A DNA stretch of 8,939 nt from Anaerolineaceae bacterium UBA6086 (GTDB taxonomy: Bacteria; Chloroflexota; Anaerolineae; Anaerolineales; Anaerolineaceae): assembly GCA_002436005.1 (NCBI GenBank), contig DIXG01000020.1, forward strand, positions 1-8,939, written 5' to 3'. The notes beneath the pieces are model-generated. The model searched no databases. It was not told where the DNA came from and worked only from the letters and a program-made list of their open reading frames with translations. Within the stretch, counting starts at the first letter, position 1. The number at the start of each line of letters is the position of its first letter. Positions 1-5,979 of this stretch are shown one piece after another. A program made the translations under genes and the position numbers.

Positions 1-1877
1 TGCTTTCAAACATCTTTGAGAATGCCTGGCAGCAGGGTAAAGACCTGGACATGGAGACGCTCATTATCCATGTTCAATCACCACCGTTTGATAAGCTGGG
101 TGTACTATCACTGGATCAGTTTTATCCTGAAGATGACCGCTTTGAGCTGGCTATGTTATTGAATAACTTCCTGGCTGCGCCAGCATTTCATATCTGGATG
201 GAAGGTCAGCCGCTGAACATCGGGCAGATCTTATTCACACCTGAAGGCAAACCACGGCACAGTGTGTTTTACCTGGCACATCTGAATGACCAGGAGCGCA
301 TGTTCTTCATTACATTGCTCTATACGTCGATTGAAACCTGGATGCGCATGCAAAAAGGTTCCGGCAGTCTGCGGGCGCTGGTCTACTTTGATGAAATTGC
401 TGGCTATCTGCCGCCGGTGGCTAATCCCCCGAGTAAGACCATTATCCTGCGTATGTTGAAGCAAGCGCGGGCGTTTGGTGTGGGGTTGATGGTGGCAACG
501 CAAAACCCGGTCGATCTGGATTACAAAGCCCTATCAAACGCCGGCACCTGGCTGATCGGCCGATTGCAAACGGAACAGGATAAGGCGCGTTTGCTGGATG
601 GTTTGGAAGGTGCTGCACCAGGAATTGACCGTAATCAATTTGATCGCATGATTTCGCTCATCGATAAGCGTGTTTTCCTGCTGCATAACGTACATGACGA
701 TGCGGCACAGGTTTTCTATACACGTTGGGCGATGAACTATCTGCCTGGACCGATCACTCGAATGCAGATTCCGGCTTTGAACGCCCTGGTGGAGGCGCAA
801 TCCCATGGTGTGGCAAAGGCTGTATCTGCATCCAATGAGGAAACTGCGGAAACCGGCGGCTCACGTTTGGGGCAGGATGTGGCGCCGGTGATTCCGGGAT
901 CAGTCAAGGTTCATTACCTGCCCATCAGCCTTGGTCCTGGCGAAGCTGTCAAAGCCGCTGGTGTAAGATTTCAGGTGGATCTCACCCAGCCAAGAATTGT
1001 TTATCGCCCCGCACTGGCCGGGCAAGCGCGTGTGGCATATCTGGCAAAGTCGCATAACATCTCACAAGAGGAAGTCTATATGGTGCGCGTGGATGAGTTG
1101 GAACGGCGGGGTCTGGTGCGTTGGGAGAATTTCCTGACCCACCCGATCGACCTTGACCGTTTGGATAGTGCGCCACGGAAGGATGCTGTTTTTGAAAATT
1201 TTGACAACCTGGCAGTGGGTGATGCGAAGTATGTCAGCAGCCTTGAAACCGATTTTGTGGATTGGATTTATCGCACGCAGACTATGACAGTGCGTGTCAA
1301 TAAGACATTGGATGTGGTGGCAGGACCGGAAACTTCGGCAGATGAATTCAAGCAGATGTGTGCTGATGCAGTTGAAGATAAATTTACAGCGGATATTGAC
1401 TCGATCAAAGAAAAGTTTGAGAAAAAGCGTGACAGTTTGGAGAACAAGCTACGAACTGAAACGCAACGGCTTGAAAAAGAAAAGCAAGAACTCAATCATC
1501 GGCGGATCGAAGAGGTTGGCAAAGGATTGGAGACAGTCCTGGACCTTGTGACAGGCCACCGCAGGTCGCTCGGCACCTCCCTGACCAAGCGTCGTATGAC
1601 CAGTCAGACCAAGGTGGATGTGGAAGCTAAGGAAGATAATATTAAGATCCTTGAGGAAGATCTCTTGAAATTGGATTCTGAACTTGAGAAGGAAATTGAG
1701 GAAGCCAGGGAGCGTTGGCAAGCTGCAATCTCAGATGTAACCGAAGAAGCTGTTGCACCCTATAAAAAGAATATTTTTGTCGAGATGTTTGGCATTTTAT
1801 GGCTGCCCTACTACGCTCTGAAAGATGGTGAGGATTGGACCAGCGTCCCAGCTTTTGACTGGAAAGCATTAGATTAG
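1..1877 (+). CDS. HerA/FtsK-like P-loop ATPase with C-terminal coiled coil (5' partial)
   Basis: The frame is open from the left edge (first full codon at position 3), so the ATG at 51 is internal and the N-terminus with the Walker A motif is outside the window. Counting from that ATG, residues 109-115 (ALVYFDE) form a Walker B strand. Residues 146-190 hold the ATQNP sensor stretch and the GRLQTEQDKARLLDGL segment typical of HerA/VirB4/TraG-type translocases. Residues 315-360 are a conserved-looking helical segment (QPRIVYRPALAGQARVAY). Residues about 440-500 and 522-565 are Lys/Glu-rich coiled coil, with the basic break RRSLGTSLTKRR between them. A short hydrophobic patch (GILWLPYYAL) lies near the end. 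Family members are hexameric ATP-driven DNA or protein pumps. This one's substrate is unknown, and no NurA or other partner gene follows it. The ATPase class is clear; the role is not. Confidence 0.85.
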   Translation, partial: LSNIFENAWQQGKDLDMETLIIHVQSPPFDKLGVLSLDQFYPEDDRFELAMLLNNFLAAPAFHIWMEGQPLNIGQILFTPEGKPRHSVFYLAHLNDQERMFFITLLYTSIETWMRMQKGSGSLRALVYFDEIAGYLPPVANPPSKTIILRMLKQARAFGVGLMVATQNPVDLDYKALSNAGTWLIGRLQTEQDKARLLDGLEGAAPGIDRNQFDRMISLIDKRVFLLHNVHDDAAQVFYTRWAMNYLPGPITRMQIPALNALVEAQSHGVAKAVSASNEETAETGGSRLGQDVAPVIPGSVKVHYLPISLGPGEAVKAAGVRFQVDLTQPRIVYRPALAGQARVAYLAKSHNISQEEVYMVRVDELERRGLVRWENFLTHPIDLDRLDSAPRKDAVFENFDNLAVGDAKYVSSLETDFVDWIYRTQTMTVRVNKTLDVVAGPETSADEFKQMCADAVEDKFTADIDSIKEKFEKKRDSLENKLRTETQRLEKEKQELNHRRIEEVGKGLETVLDLVTGHRRSLGTSLTKRRMTSQTKVDVEAKEDNIKILEEDLLKLDSELEKEIEEARERWQAAISDVTEEAVAPYKKNIFVEMFGILWLPYYALKDGEDWTSVPAFDWKALD

Positions 1878-1913
1878 GTTCGCTGCTCCCCGGTTGGTTG
1901 ATTGCTGATCAGA

Positions 1914-1954
1914 GAAACATTCCAGCACGCACAGGCAAGCTGGAATGTTTCCTT
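1914..1954 (+). terminator. Rho-independent terminator after the ATPase gene
   Basis: A perfect 13-bp inverted repeat pairs GAAACATTCCAGC (1914-1926) with GCTGGAATGTTTC (1939-1951) across a 12-base loop. A short T run (1953-1956) follows after one C. It starts 37 bases after the ATPase stop codon and separates that gene from osmC. The U tract is short, so some read-through is possible. Confidence 0.8.
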
Positions 1955-2049
1955 TTAAGACAAACAATATCTAATATGGTTCTAACATTTGTTGTGTAAA
2001 CTAAAGGATAAGCGAAAGATAAATCAAATTTAAAAAAGGAGTAGTTCAA

Positions 2050-2481
2050 ATGAAAAGATCAGCAAAGGCAATCTGGCAGGGTGACTTGAAAAGCGGCAGC
2101 GGTGTGCTCTCGGTTGAGAGCGGCGCGTTTACCGGGCCTTATTCTTTTACTTCACGGTTTGAAGAGGGCACGGGCACCAATCCTGAGGAATTAATTGGCG
2201 CTGCGCATGCAGGCTGTTTTTCGATGGCGCTCAGCGGCGATTTGAGCAAAGCGGGCTACACTGTGGATGAAATTCAAACCGAGGCGCAGGTATCCATGGA
2301 AAAGGGTGAGGGAGGCTTTGGCATCACAAAAATCAAGTTGATTTCAAAAGCCAGGGTGCGCGATATTAGCATGGAGGAGTTTTCGAAATACGCTTCAGGC
2401 GCGAAAAAGAACTGCCCTGTTTCTAAAGCGCTGGCCGCTGTTGAAGTTGAACTGGAAGCACACTTACTAAAAGGCAGTTAA
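2050..2481 (+). CDS. osmC: OsmC-family peroxiredoxin (organic hydroperoxide reductase)
   Basis: The protein has 143 residues, the usual OsmC length. OsmC/Ohr enzymes reduce organic hydroperoxides and peroxide in the cytoplasm with two redox cysteines. Both are present: Cys56 in AAHAGCFSMAL and Cys122 in KKNCPVSKAL. The Arg of the SRFEEG segment (Arg36) and the Glu of NPEELIGA (Glu47) fit the residues that activate the peroxidatic cysteine in this family. The spacing and short N-terminus fit the OsmC subgroup better than Ohr, although this split is judged by eye. The start is supported by AAGGAG at 2036-2041, 8 bases upstream of ATG. Terminators on both sides make it a single-gene unit. The upstream gap is AT-rich, but I could not pick a convincing -35/-10 pair or operator there. 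Confidence 0.93.
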   Translation: MKRSAKAIWQGDLKSGSGVLSVESGAFTGPYSFTSRFEEGTGTNPEELIGAAHAGCFSMALSGDLSKAGYTVDEIQTEAQVSMEKGEGGFGITKIKLISKARVRDISMEEFSKYASGAKKNCPVSKALAAVEVELEAHLLKGS

Positions 2482-2510
2482 CCTCAATAAATAACAGATA
2501 AGAAGAATCA

Positions 2511-2537
2511 GAGGCGTCTCAATGAGATGCCTCTTTT
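2511..2537 (+). terminator. Rho-independent terminator after osmC
   Basis: GAGGCGTCTC (2511-2520) pairs with GAGATGCCTC (2524-2533) over a 3-base AAT loop, giving 10 pairs including one G-U. TTTT follows at 2534-2537. It lies 29 bases after the osmC stop codon. Confidence 0.88.
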
Positions 2538-2547
2538 AAAATTTTGA

Positions 2548-2661
2548 TTGACAGCCAATGTCTCAGTATGATAAAAAGATTTTTCCATGGATCAACTGCC
2601 TGCCAGGTTAGAGGAAGAACGGTCTTGCCCTGAATCCCTGCCAGTATCTAGATGATACAAT
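2548..2661 (+). promoter_or_regulatory. Candidate promoters for the GNAT gene
   Basis: Two candidates lie directly after the osmC terminator. The first is a perfect -35 box TTGACA (2548-2553), 16 bases before GATAAA (2570-2575, 4 of 6 matches). The second is a -10-like TACAAT (2656-2661, 5 of 6 matches) with no good -35. Its transcript would begin near 2668, leaving a leader of about 28 bases before the ATG at 2696. Either would drive the acetyltransferase gene. Which is used cannot be settled from sequence. Confidence 0.45.
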
Positions 2662-2695
2662 GATGAAGATTAACAGGGTGAAGGTAGGAGGTGAG

Positions 2696-3133
2696 ATGAA
2701 GATCACAGCGTTAACTGAGGTTACAAATGAGGTCGTTTCTGCATTTGAGCGGTTAATCCCCCAGCTCAATCCGCACTGCCCGCCTCCCCCCTTCGAAGCG
2801 CTGGTATCCATGCTCAGTTCTGAGGGGATTGTGGTTTTTCTTGCCTGGGATGGTCCTGGCGAGAGTGAAATCATTGGCACAGCCACGCTTGTCATCTATG
2901 AAACCCCCACCGGGTTACACGGCTGGGTCGAGGATGTAGTCGTGGATCGGTTTGAGCGGGGAAAGGGTGCAGGCAGAGCGCTGACCAATGCCTGTCTTGA
3001 AAAGGCAAGTTCGCTGGGTTTGAGAGAAGTGAACCTGACCTCGCGATCTGAACGCGAAGCCGCCAACCGGCTTTACCAGGCAATGGGTTTTGAGCGGCGG
3101 GAGACCAATGTCTACCGATATCAAATAAAATAG
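2696..3133 (+). CDS. GNAT-family N-acetyltransferase
   Basis: This is a single-domain GNAT enzyme of 145 residues, expected to transfer an acetyl group from acetyl-CoA to an unidentified small molecule or protein amine. Strand beta-4 followed by the acetyl-CoA pyrophosphate loop is visible as VEDVVVDRFERGKGAGRAL (about residues 78-96), with the R-x-x-G-x-G signature at 88-93. The C-terminal AANRLYQAMGF (122-132) carries the usual GNAT tyrosine at 127. I chose ATG 2696 because AGGAGGTGA (2686-2694), a near-complete anti-SD match, sits just before it. The ATG at 2660 would add 12 residues, has no ribosome site and overlaps a possible -10 box. Residues 28-33 (CPPPPF) are an unusual proline run. 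The gene converges on the 3149-3616 gene with a 15-base gap. Substrate unknown. Confidence 0.88.
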   Translation: MKITALTEVTNEVVSAFERLIPQLNPHCPPPPFEALVSMLSSEGIVVFLAWDGPGESEIIGTATLVIYETPTGLHGWVEDVVVDRFERGKGAGRALTNACLEKASSLGLREVNLTSRSEREAANRLYQAMGFERRETNVYRYQIK

Positions 3134-3148
3134 GTTCGGGCTTAATTG

Positions 3149-3616
3149 TCAGGGGACGGGTGTCACACCAGGCAGCGTTTGTGTGGGAACAAGTTCAAGC
3201 GTGGCTGTCGGTATCATGATAGGGAAGCCCTGCTGCAGGGAGCTTTCTGCCTGCAGAGCCGATGCCAGCAGTGCCAGGGCTTTGGCTTCTGTTTCTTTTC
3301 CTTCCGCTAATGTGCGCTGCGCCTGGGCGCCCAGCGCAAAGACCGGGTCTTCGTCCTCCAGAAGCTCCAGGCGCAGGACTGCCCGTTCAAAGTTGCCTGT
3401 GGCAGCATAAACCTGTGCAATCATGCTGCGATAGGCATCCTTATAGGGCTTGCTCAGGCTGGCAGGGTGGCTGTCCTGATAGGCAACCGGGTTGATCCAC
3501 AGCGCATAAACCAATCCAAGCAGCAAGCCGATTATTACCCCGGTCAACAAATACCAATGGCTTGGCTTGATGGGCGGGTCTTGTTGGGGATGAAATTCGC
3601 GCGTGTTGTCGTTCAT
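3149..3616 (-). CDS. Membrane-anchored single-TPR protein, paralogue A
   Basis: A 155-residue protein of unknown function. A polar N-terminus of 20 residues precedes one strong transmembrane helix (about 21-40, WYLLTGVIIGLLLGLVYALW), which is followed by PVAY. Residues 60-91 fit one TPR helix pair: Tyr70, Gly74, Ala79, Leu83 and Pro91 fall on TPR positions 11, 15, 20, 24 and 32. A second helical stretch runs about 95-127, and the tail (130-155) is Pro/Thr-rich, like an exposed linker. Topology is probably N-in with the TPR part outside, but this is inferred. It aligns without gaps to the neighbouring protein at 3627-3992. It is the last gene of the hutU operon, 10 bases after its neighbour. 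No good ribosome site precedes the ATG at 3616, so translation may depend on coupling. Confidence 0.8.
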   Translation of the reverse strand: MNDNTREFHPQQDPPIKPSHWYLLTGVIIGLLLGLVYALWINPVAYQDSHPASLSKPYKDAYRSMIAQVYAATGNFERAVLRLELLEDEDPVFALGAQAQRTLAEGKETEAKALALLASALQAESSLQQGFPIMIPTATLELVPTQTLPGVTPVP

Positions 3617-3626
3617 GGATCAGGTG

Positions 3627-3992
3627 TCATTGGTTAGATTCGGGATCCAGGTTCAGATTCCGAATTGCATCTGCCAGATCAAGCATCAGCTGAAGATCTT
3701 TCGGGGCATACTGATTGTCTTGCGCAAATGCAATTGCTGTTTCTACACTTTCTTTGGGAGATGGATCCCCTATATAGATCAGGCGGGCAGCTGCCATGGC
3801 AGCATTACCCTCATGCTGATAGAGCTCTGACACCATGAGGGTGTAGTCTGTCAGATAATCGATGCGCAGCGTGCGGAGCTCAGCATTTTCAGTTTCTACA
3901 GCGGCTGGACCGTAGCCAATGAAAACACCGGCAGCAACGCCCACACCTATGGCAAGGGCAAAAAAGATCCAGCGGCGTCGCCGGTTGGGCAA
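3627..3992 (-). CDS. Membrane-anchored single-TPR protein, paralogue B
   Basis: A 121-residue protein of unknown function. The basic start (NRRRR) leads into one transmembrane helix (about 8-27), giving an N-in anchor by the positive-inside rule. Residues 48-79 form a TPR-like helix pair (Tyr58, Gly62, Asn63, Ala67, Arg70, Leu71, Pro79) matching paralogue A at a constant offset of 12. Residues 80-115 are a further helical stretch. The start codon is TTG at 3992-3990; no ATG lies upstream of the membrane helix. AGGAGG (minus strand, 3999-4004) with 6-base spacing supports it. That site lies inside the last codons of hutU, and the hutU stop is one base before the TTG, so the two genes are probably translationally coupled. 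Confidence 0.8.
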   Translation of the reverse strand: MPNRRRRWIFFALAIGVGVAAGVFIGYGPAAVETENAELRTLRIDYLTDYTLMVSELYQHEGNAAMAAARLIYIGDPSPKESVETAIAFAQDNQYAPKDLQLMLDLADAIRNLNLDPESNQ

Positions 3993-3993
3993 A

Positions 3994-5652
3994 TCAATCC
4001 TCCTTCAGCATGGGGATTTTAATCCCATGTCTTTTAGCAGCGCTGATTGCCTGGTCATACCCAGCATCAGCGTGGCGTACAACGCCCAGTCCGGGGTCCA
4101 CAGTCAGCACGCGTTCCAGCCGTTTGGCGGCTTCTGGCGTACCGTCAGCGACGATCACCTGTCCGGCATGCTGGCTGAAGCCGATGCCCACACCGCCGCC
4201 GTGATGGAAGGAGACCCAGGTGGCGCCGTTGACGGCGTTAATCAGCGCATTCAGGATTGGCCAGTCGCTCACGGCGTCGGTGCCGTCCTTCATACTCTCG
4301 GTCTCACGGTTAGGCGAAGCCACCGAGCCGCTATCCAGATGGTCACGGCCGATCACGATCGGTGCGCTGACGCGCCCTTCGGCAACCAGCTGGTTGAACG
4401 CCAACCCTGCACGGGCACGTTCACCATATCCCAGCCAGCAAATACGGGAGGGTAATCCCTGGAAGGGCACTTTTTCGCGCGCCATGTCCAGCCAGCGGTG
4501 CAGGTGTTCATCCTCCGGGAAGAGCGCTTTGATGGCACGATCCGTTTCATAGATATCTTCCGGATCGCCTGAAAGCGCCACCCAGCGGAAGGGACCTTTG
4601 CCCTCACAGAACAGCGGGCGGATATAGGCGGGCACAAACCCGGGGAAGTCGAAGGCATCGCTCACGCCGAAATCGAAGGCACGCTGACGGATGTTGTTAC
4701 CATAATCGAAGACTTCTGACCCTTTTTTCTGAAGGTCGAGCATCGCCTGGACGTGTTTGGCGATTGAAGCCTGGGCTTGTTTGCCGTAAGCGTCAGGATT
4801 ATTTTTGCGTAAGGCATCTGCTTCTTCCATCGTCAAGCCGGCAGGAACATAGTTGTGCAGGTCATGGGCAGGCGTTTGATCGGTCACCACATCCGGTACC
4901 ACGCCCCGGATCACCAGCTCGGGATAGATCTCGGCGGCATTTCCAATCAGCCCGATCGATTTGGGTATTTCATCGTTGATGGCTTCTTCAACCAGCGTCA
5001 TGGCTTCTTCCAGGTTATCCACCACCGTGTCCACGTAGCCGATTTCCAGGCGGCGCCTGGCGCGCTCTGGATCCACTTCCACAATCAATCCGACGCCTTC
5101 ATTCATGGTGATCGCCAGGGGTTGGGCACCGCCCATTCCCCCCAGTCCGGCGGTCAGCACGAATTTACCTTTGAGCGATGGCCAGCCGCGCTGATGTGCC
5201 AGGGAACCAAGCGTCTCATAGGTGCCCTGCAAGATGCCCTGTGTGCCGATGTAGATCCACGAACCGGCGGTCATCTGCCCGTACATCATCAGTCCTCTGC
5301 TTGCAAGCTCATCGAAGTGTTCCTGGGTTGCCCAGTGCGGCACGAGGTTTGAATTGGCAATCAGCACCCGCGGTGCATCCGGATGGGTTTTGAAAACAGC
5401 GACGGGCTTACCGGATTGCACCAGCAGAGTTTCATCTATTTCCAGCTCCTTCAGGGTTGCCAGGATGGCATCGAACGCTTCCCAGCTGCGTGCAGCCCGC
5501 CCGCTGCCGCCATACACGACAAGATCATCCGGGCGCTCAGCCACGTCAGGATCCAGGTTGTTCTGGATCATGCGATAGGGGGCTTCTGTCAACCAGGATT
5601 TACAGGTGAGCTGGGTGCCGCGTGGGGCGCGTATCGGTCTTGGTTTTGACAT
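3994..5652 (-). CDS. hutU: Urocanate hydratase (urocanase)
   Basis: Converts urocanate to 4-imidazolone-5-propionate, the second step of histidine degradation, using tightly bound NAD+ as an electrophile in the cytoplasm. The protein has 552 residues, normal for bacterial HutU. The urocanase active-site signature FQGLPSRICW is present at 397-406, with the catalytic cysteine at 405. The N-terminal YGGSGRAARSW (47-57), the glycine-rich LTAGLGGMGGAQP (166-178) and LFCEGKGPFRW (347-357) are all family hallmarks, with no sign of decay. I place the start at ATG 5652: AGGAGG (5660-5665) sits 7 bases upstream, and the promoter lies at 5693-5721. An in-frame ATG at 5721 would put its first codon within the -35 box. 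It is the first gene of the unit with the two TM-TPR genes. No other hut gene is in view. Confidence 0.97.
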   Translation of the reverse strand: MSKPRPIRAPRGTQLTCKSWLTEAPYRMIQNNLDPDVAERPDDLVVYGGSGRAARSWEAFDAILATLKELEIDETLLVQSGKPVAVFKTHPDAPRVLIANSNLVPHWATQEHFDELASRGLMMYGQMTAGSWIYIGTQGILQGTYETLGSLAHQRGWPSLKGKFVLTAGLGGMGGAQPLAITMNEGVGLIVEVDPERARRRLEIGYVDTVVDNLEEAMTLVEEAINDEIPKSIGLIGNAAEIYPELVIRGVVPDVVTDQTPAHDLHNYVPAGLTMEEADALRKNNPDAYGKQAQASIAKHVQAMLDLQKKGSEVFDYGNNIRQRAFDFGVSDAFDFPGFVPAYIRPLFCEGKGPFRWVALSGDPEDIYETDRAIKALFPEDEHLHRWLDMAREKVPFQGLPSRICWLGYGERARAGLAFNQLVAEGRVSAPIVIGRDHLDSGSVASPNRETESMKDGTDAVSDWPILNALINAVNGATWVSFHHGGGVGIGFSQHAGQVIVADGTPEAAKRLERVLTVDPGLGVVRHADAGYDQAISAAKRHGIKIPMLKED

Positions 5653-5692
5653 AGGTGTTCCTCCTCGAATACTTTTGGTTTCCTCAGTCTCA
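5653..5692 (-). promoter_or_regulatory. hutU leader with strong ribosome binding site
   Basis: A leader of about 34 bases (start near 5686 inferred from the -10 box) ends in AGGAGG (5660-5665), 7 bases before the hutU ATG. This site decides the hutU start against the longer upstream in-frame ATG. No hairpin or riboswitch-like fold is evident. Confidence 0.7.
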
Positions 5693-5721
5693 ATTATAGT
5701 CGCATCCTGATGTCCTTTCAA
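5693..5721 (-). promoter_or_regulatory. hutU operon promoter (sigma70 type)
   Basis: On the minus strand TTGAAA (5721-5716) is followed after exactly 17 bases by a perfect TATAAT (5698-5693). Transcription should start near 5686. An AAAATTTT palindrome (5720-5727) overlaps the upstream edge of the -35 box and could be a protein contact, but it may be chance in AT-rich DNA. This is the clearest promoter in the window. Confidence 0.8.
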
Positions 5722-5748
5722 AATTTTCTATGAGCTAATCGATTTCCG

Positions 5749-5776
5749 TCTGAACTCTTGAATCCTCCAGTATAAT
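5749..5776 (+). promoter_or_regulatory. Candidate promoter for the dehydrogenase gene
   Basis: A perfect -10 hexamer TATAAT lies at 5771-5776. The best -35 at suitable spacing is poor (TCTGAA, 5749-5754, 16-base spacer), so it may need an activator. It points away from the hutU promoter, with about 28-30 bases between the two promoter cores. If used, it gives a leader of roughly 195 bases before the ATG at 5980. A weaker TTGACT (5927-5932) closer to the gene lacks a good -10 at proper spacing. Confidence 0.45.
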
Positions 5777-5979
5777 TAATCAGCCGAAGTCAAATCACCT
5801 TTGAGCCGTTTTGCTTTCATACGGGAGCAAAAATATATTTTCTGGAAGACATTCTTCCATAACAGAGTTACCTGGTGACATCTGCAGATGTTTTGGCTTT
5901 GCAGATCGCTCATTACCATGGCAAGTTTGACTCTGGAAAAATTTTCACCGTTATCAGTAATCATATGAAAGGATGTGCA
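5777..5979 (+). other. Long leader / intergenic region before the dehydrogenase
   Basis: Together with the bases up to 5653, this is the largest gene-free stretch in the window (327 bases). It holds a perfect 7-bp hairpin with a 3-base loop (TGGAAGA-CAT-TCTTCCA, 5843-5859), a 14-bp palindrome (5878-5891) and a second copy of TGCAGAT (5900-5906), 17 bases after the one in the palindrome. The hairpin has no T run, so it is not a terminator. No known riboswitch or attenuator peptide was recognised. The last 105 bases are also open in the frame of the downstream gene, from a GTG at 5875. Confidence 0.5.
5878..5891. promoter_or_regulatory. 14-bp perfect palindrome, candidate operator
   Basis: ACATCTGCAGATGT is its own reverse complement over 14 bases, which fits a site for a dimeric helix-turn-helix regulator. 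It lies about 100 bases downstream of the candidate -10 box and 88 bases before the dehydrogenase start. Repression by roadblock is possible if the upstream promoter is used. The palindrome is observed; the operator role is inferred. Confidence 0.35.

Noticed and set aside
1960..2035. Possible osmC promoter boxes (TAATAT, TAACAT, TTGTTG, GATAAA)
   Set aside because: AT-rich DNA gives several 4-of-6 matches, but no pair has an acceptable -35 at 16-18 bases. None could be preferred.
2660..2695. Longer start for the GNAT protein
   Set aside because: There is no SD, and the codons overlap a -10-like TACAAT. A near-perfect SD directly precedes ATG 2696.
3160..3171. GGTG-TCA-CACC small inverted repeat near the end of paralogue A as a shared terminator
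   Set aside because: The stem is 4 bp, inside coding sequence, with no T run on either side.
3919..5578. Several long plus-strand open frames (up to 178 codons) opposite hutU and its downstream gene
   Set aside because: They are antisense to a complete urocanase with all family motifs, overlap each other, and their proteins are His/Arg/Ser-rich without domain patterns. They are shadows of codon bias.
5875..5979. 35-residue N-terminal extension of the dehydrogenase from a GTG
   Set aside because: It has no ribosome site and contains the palindrome, and the family N-terminus begins with the strand near IGFPRMEQE just after ATG 5980.
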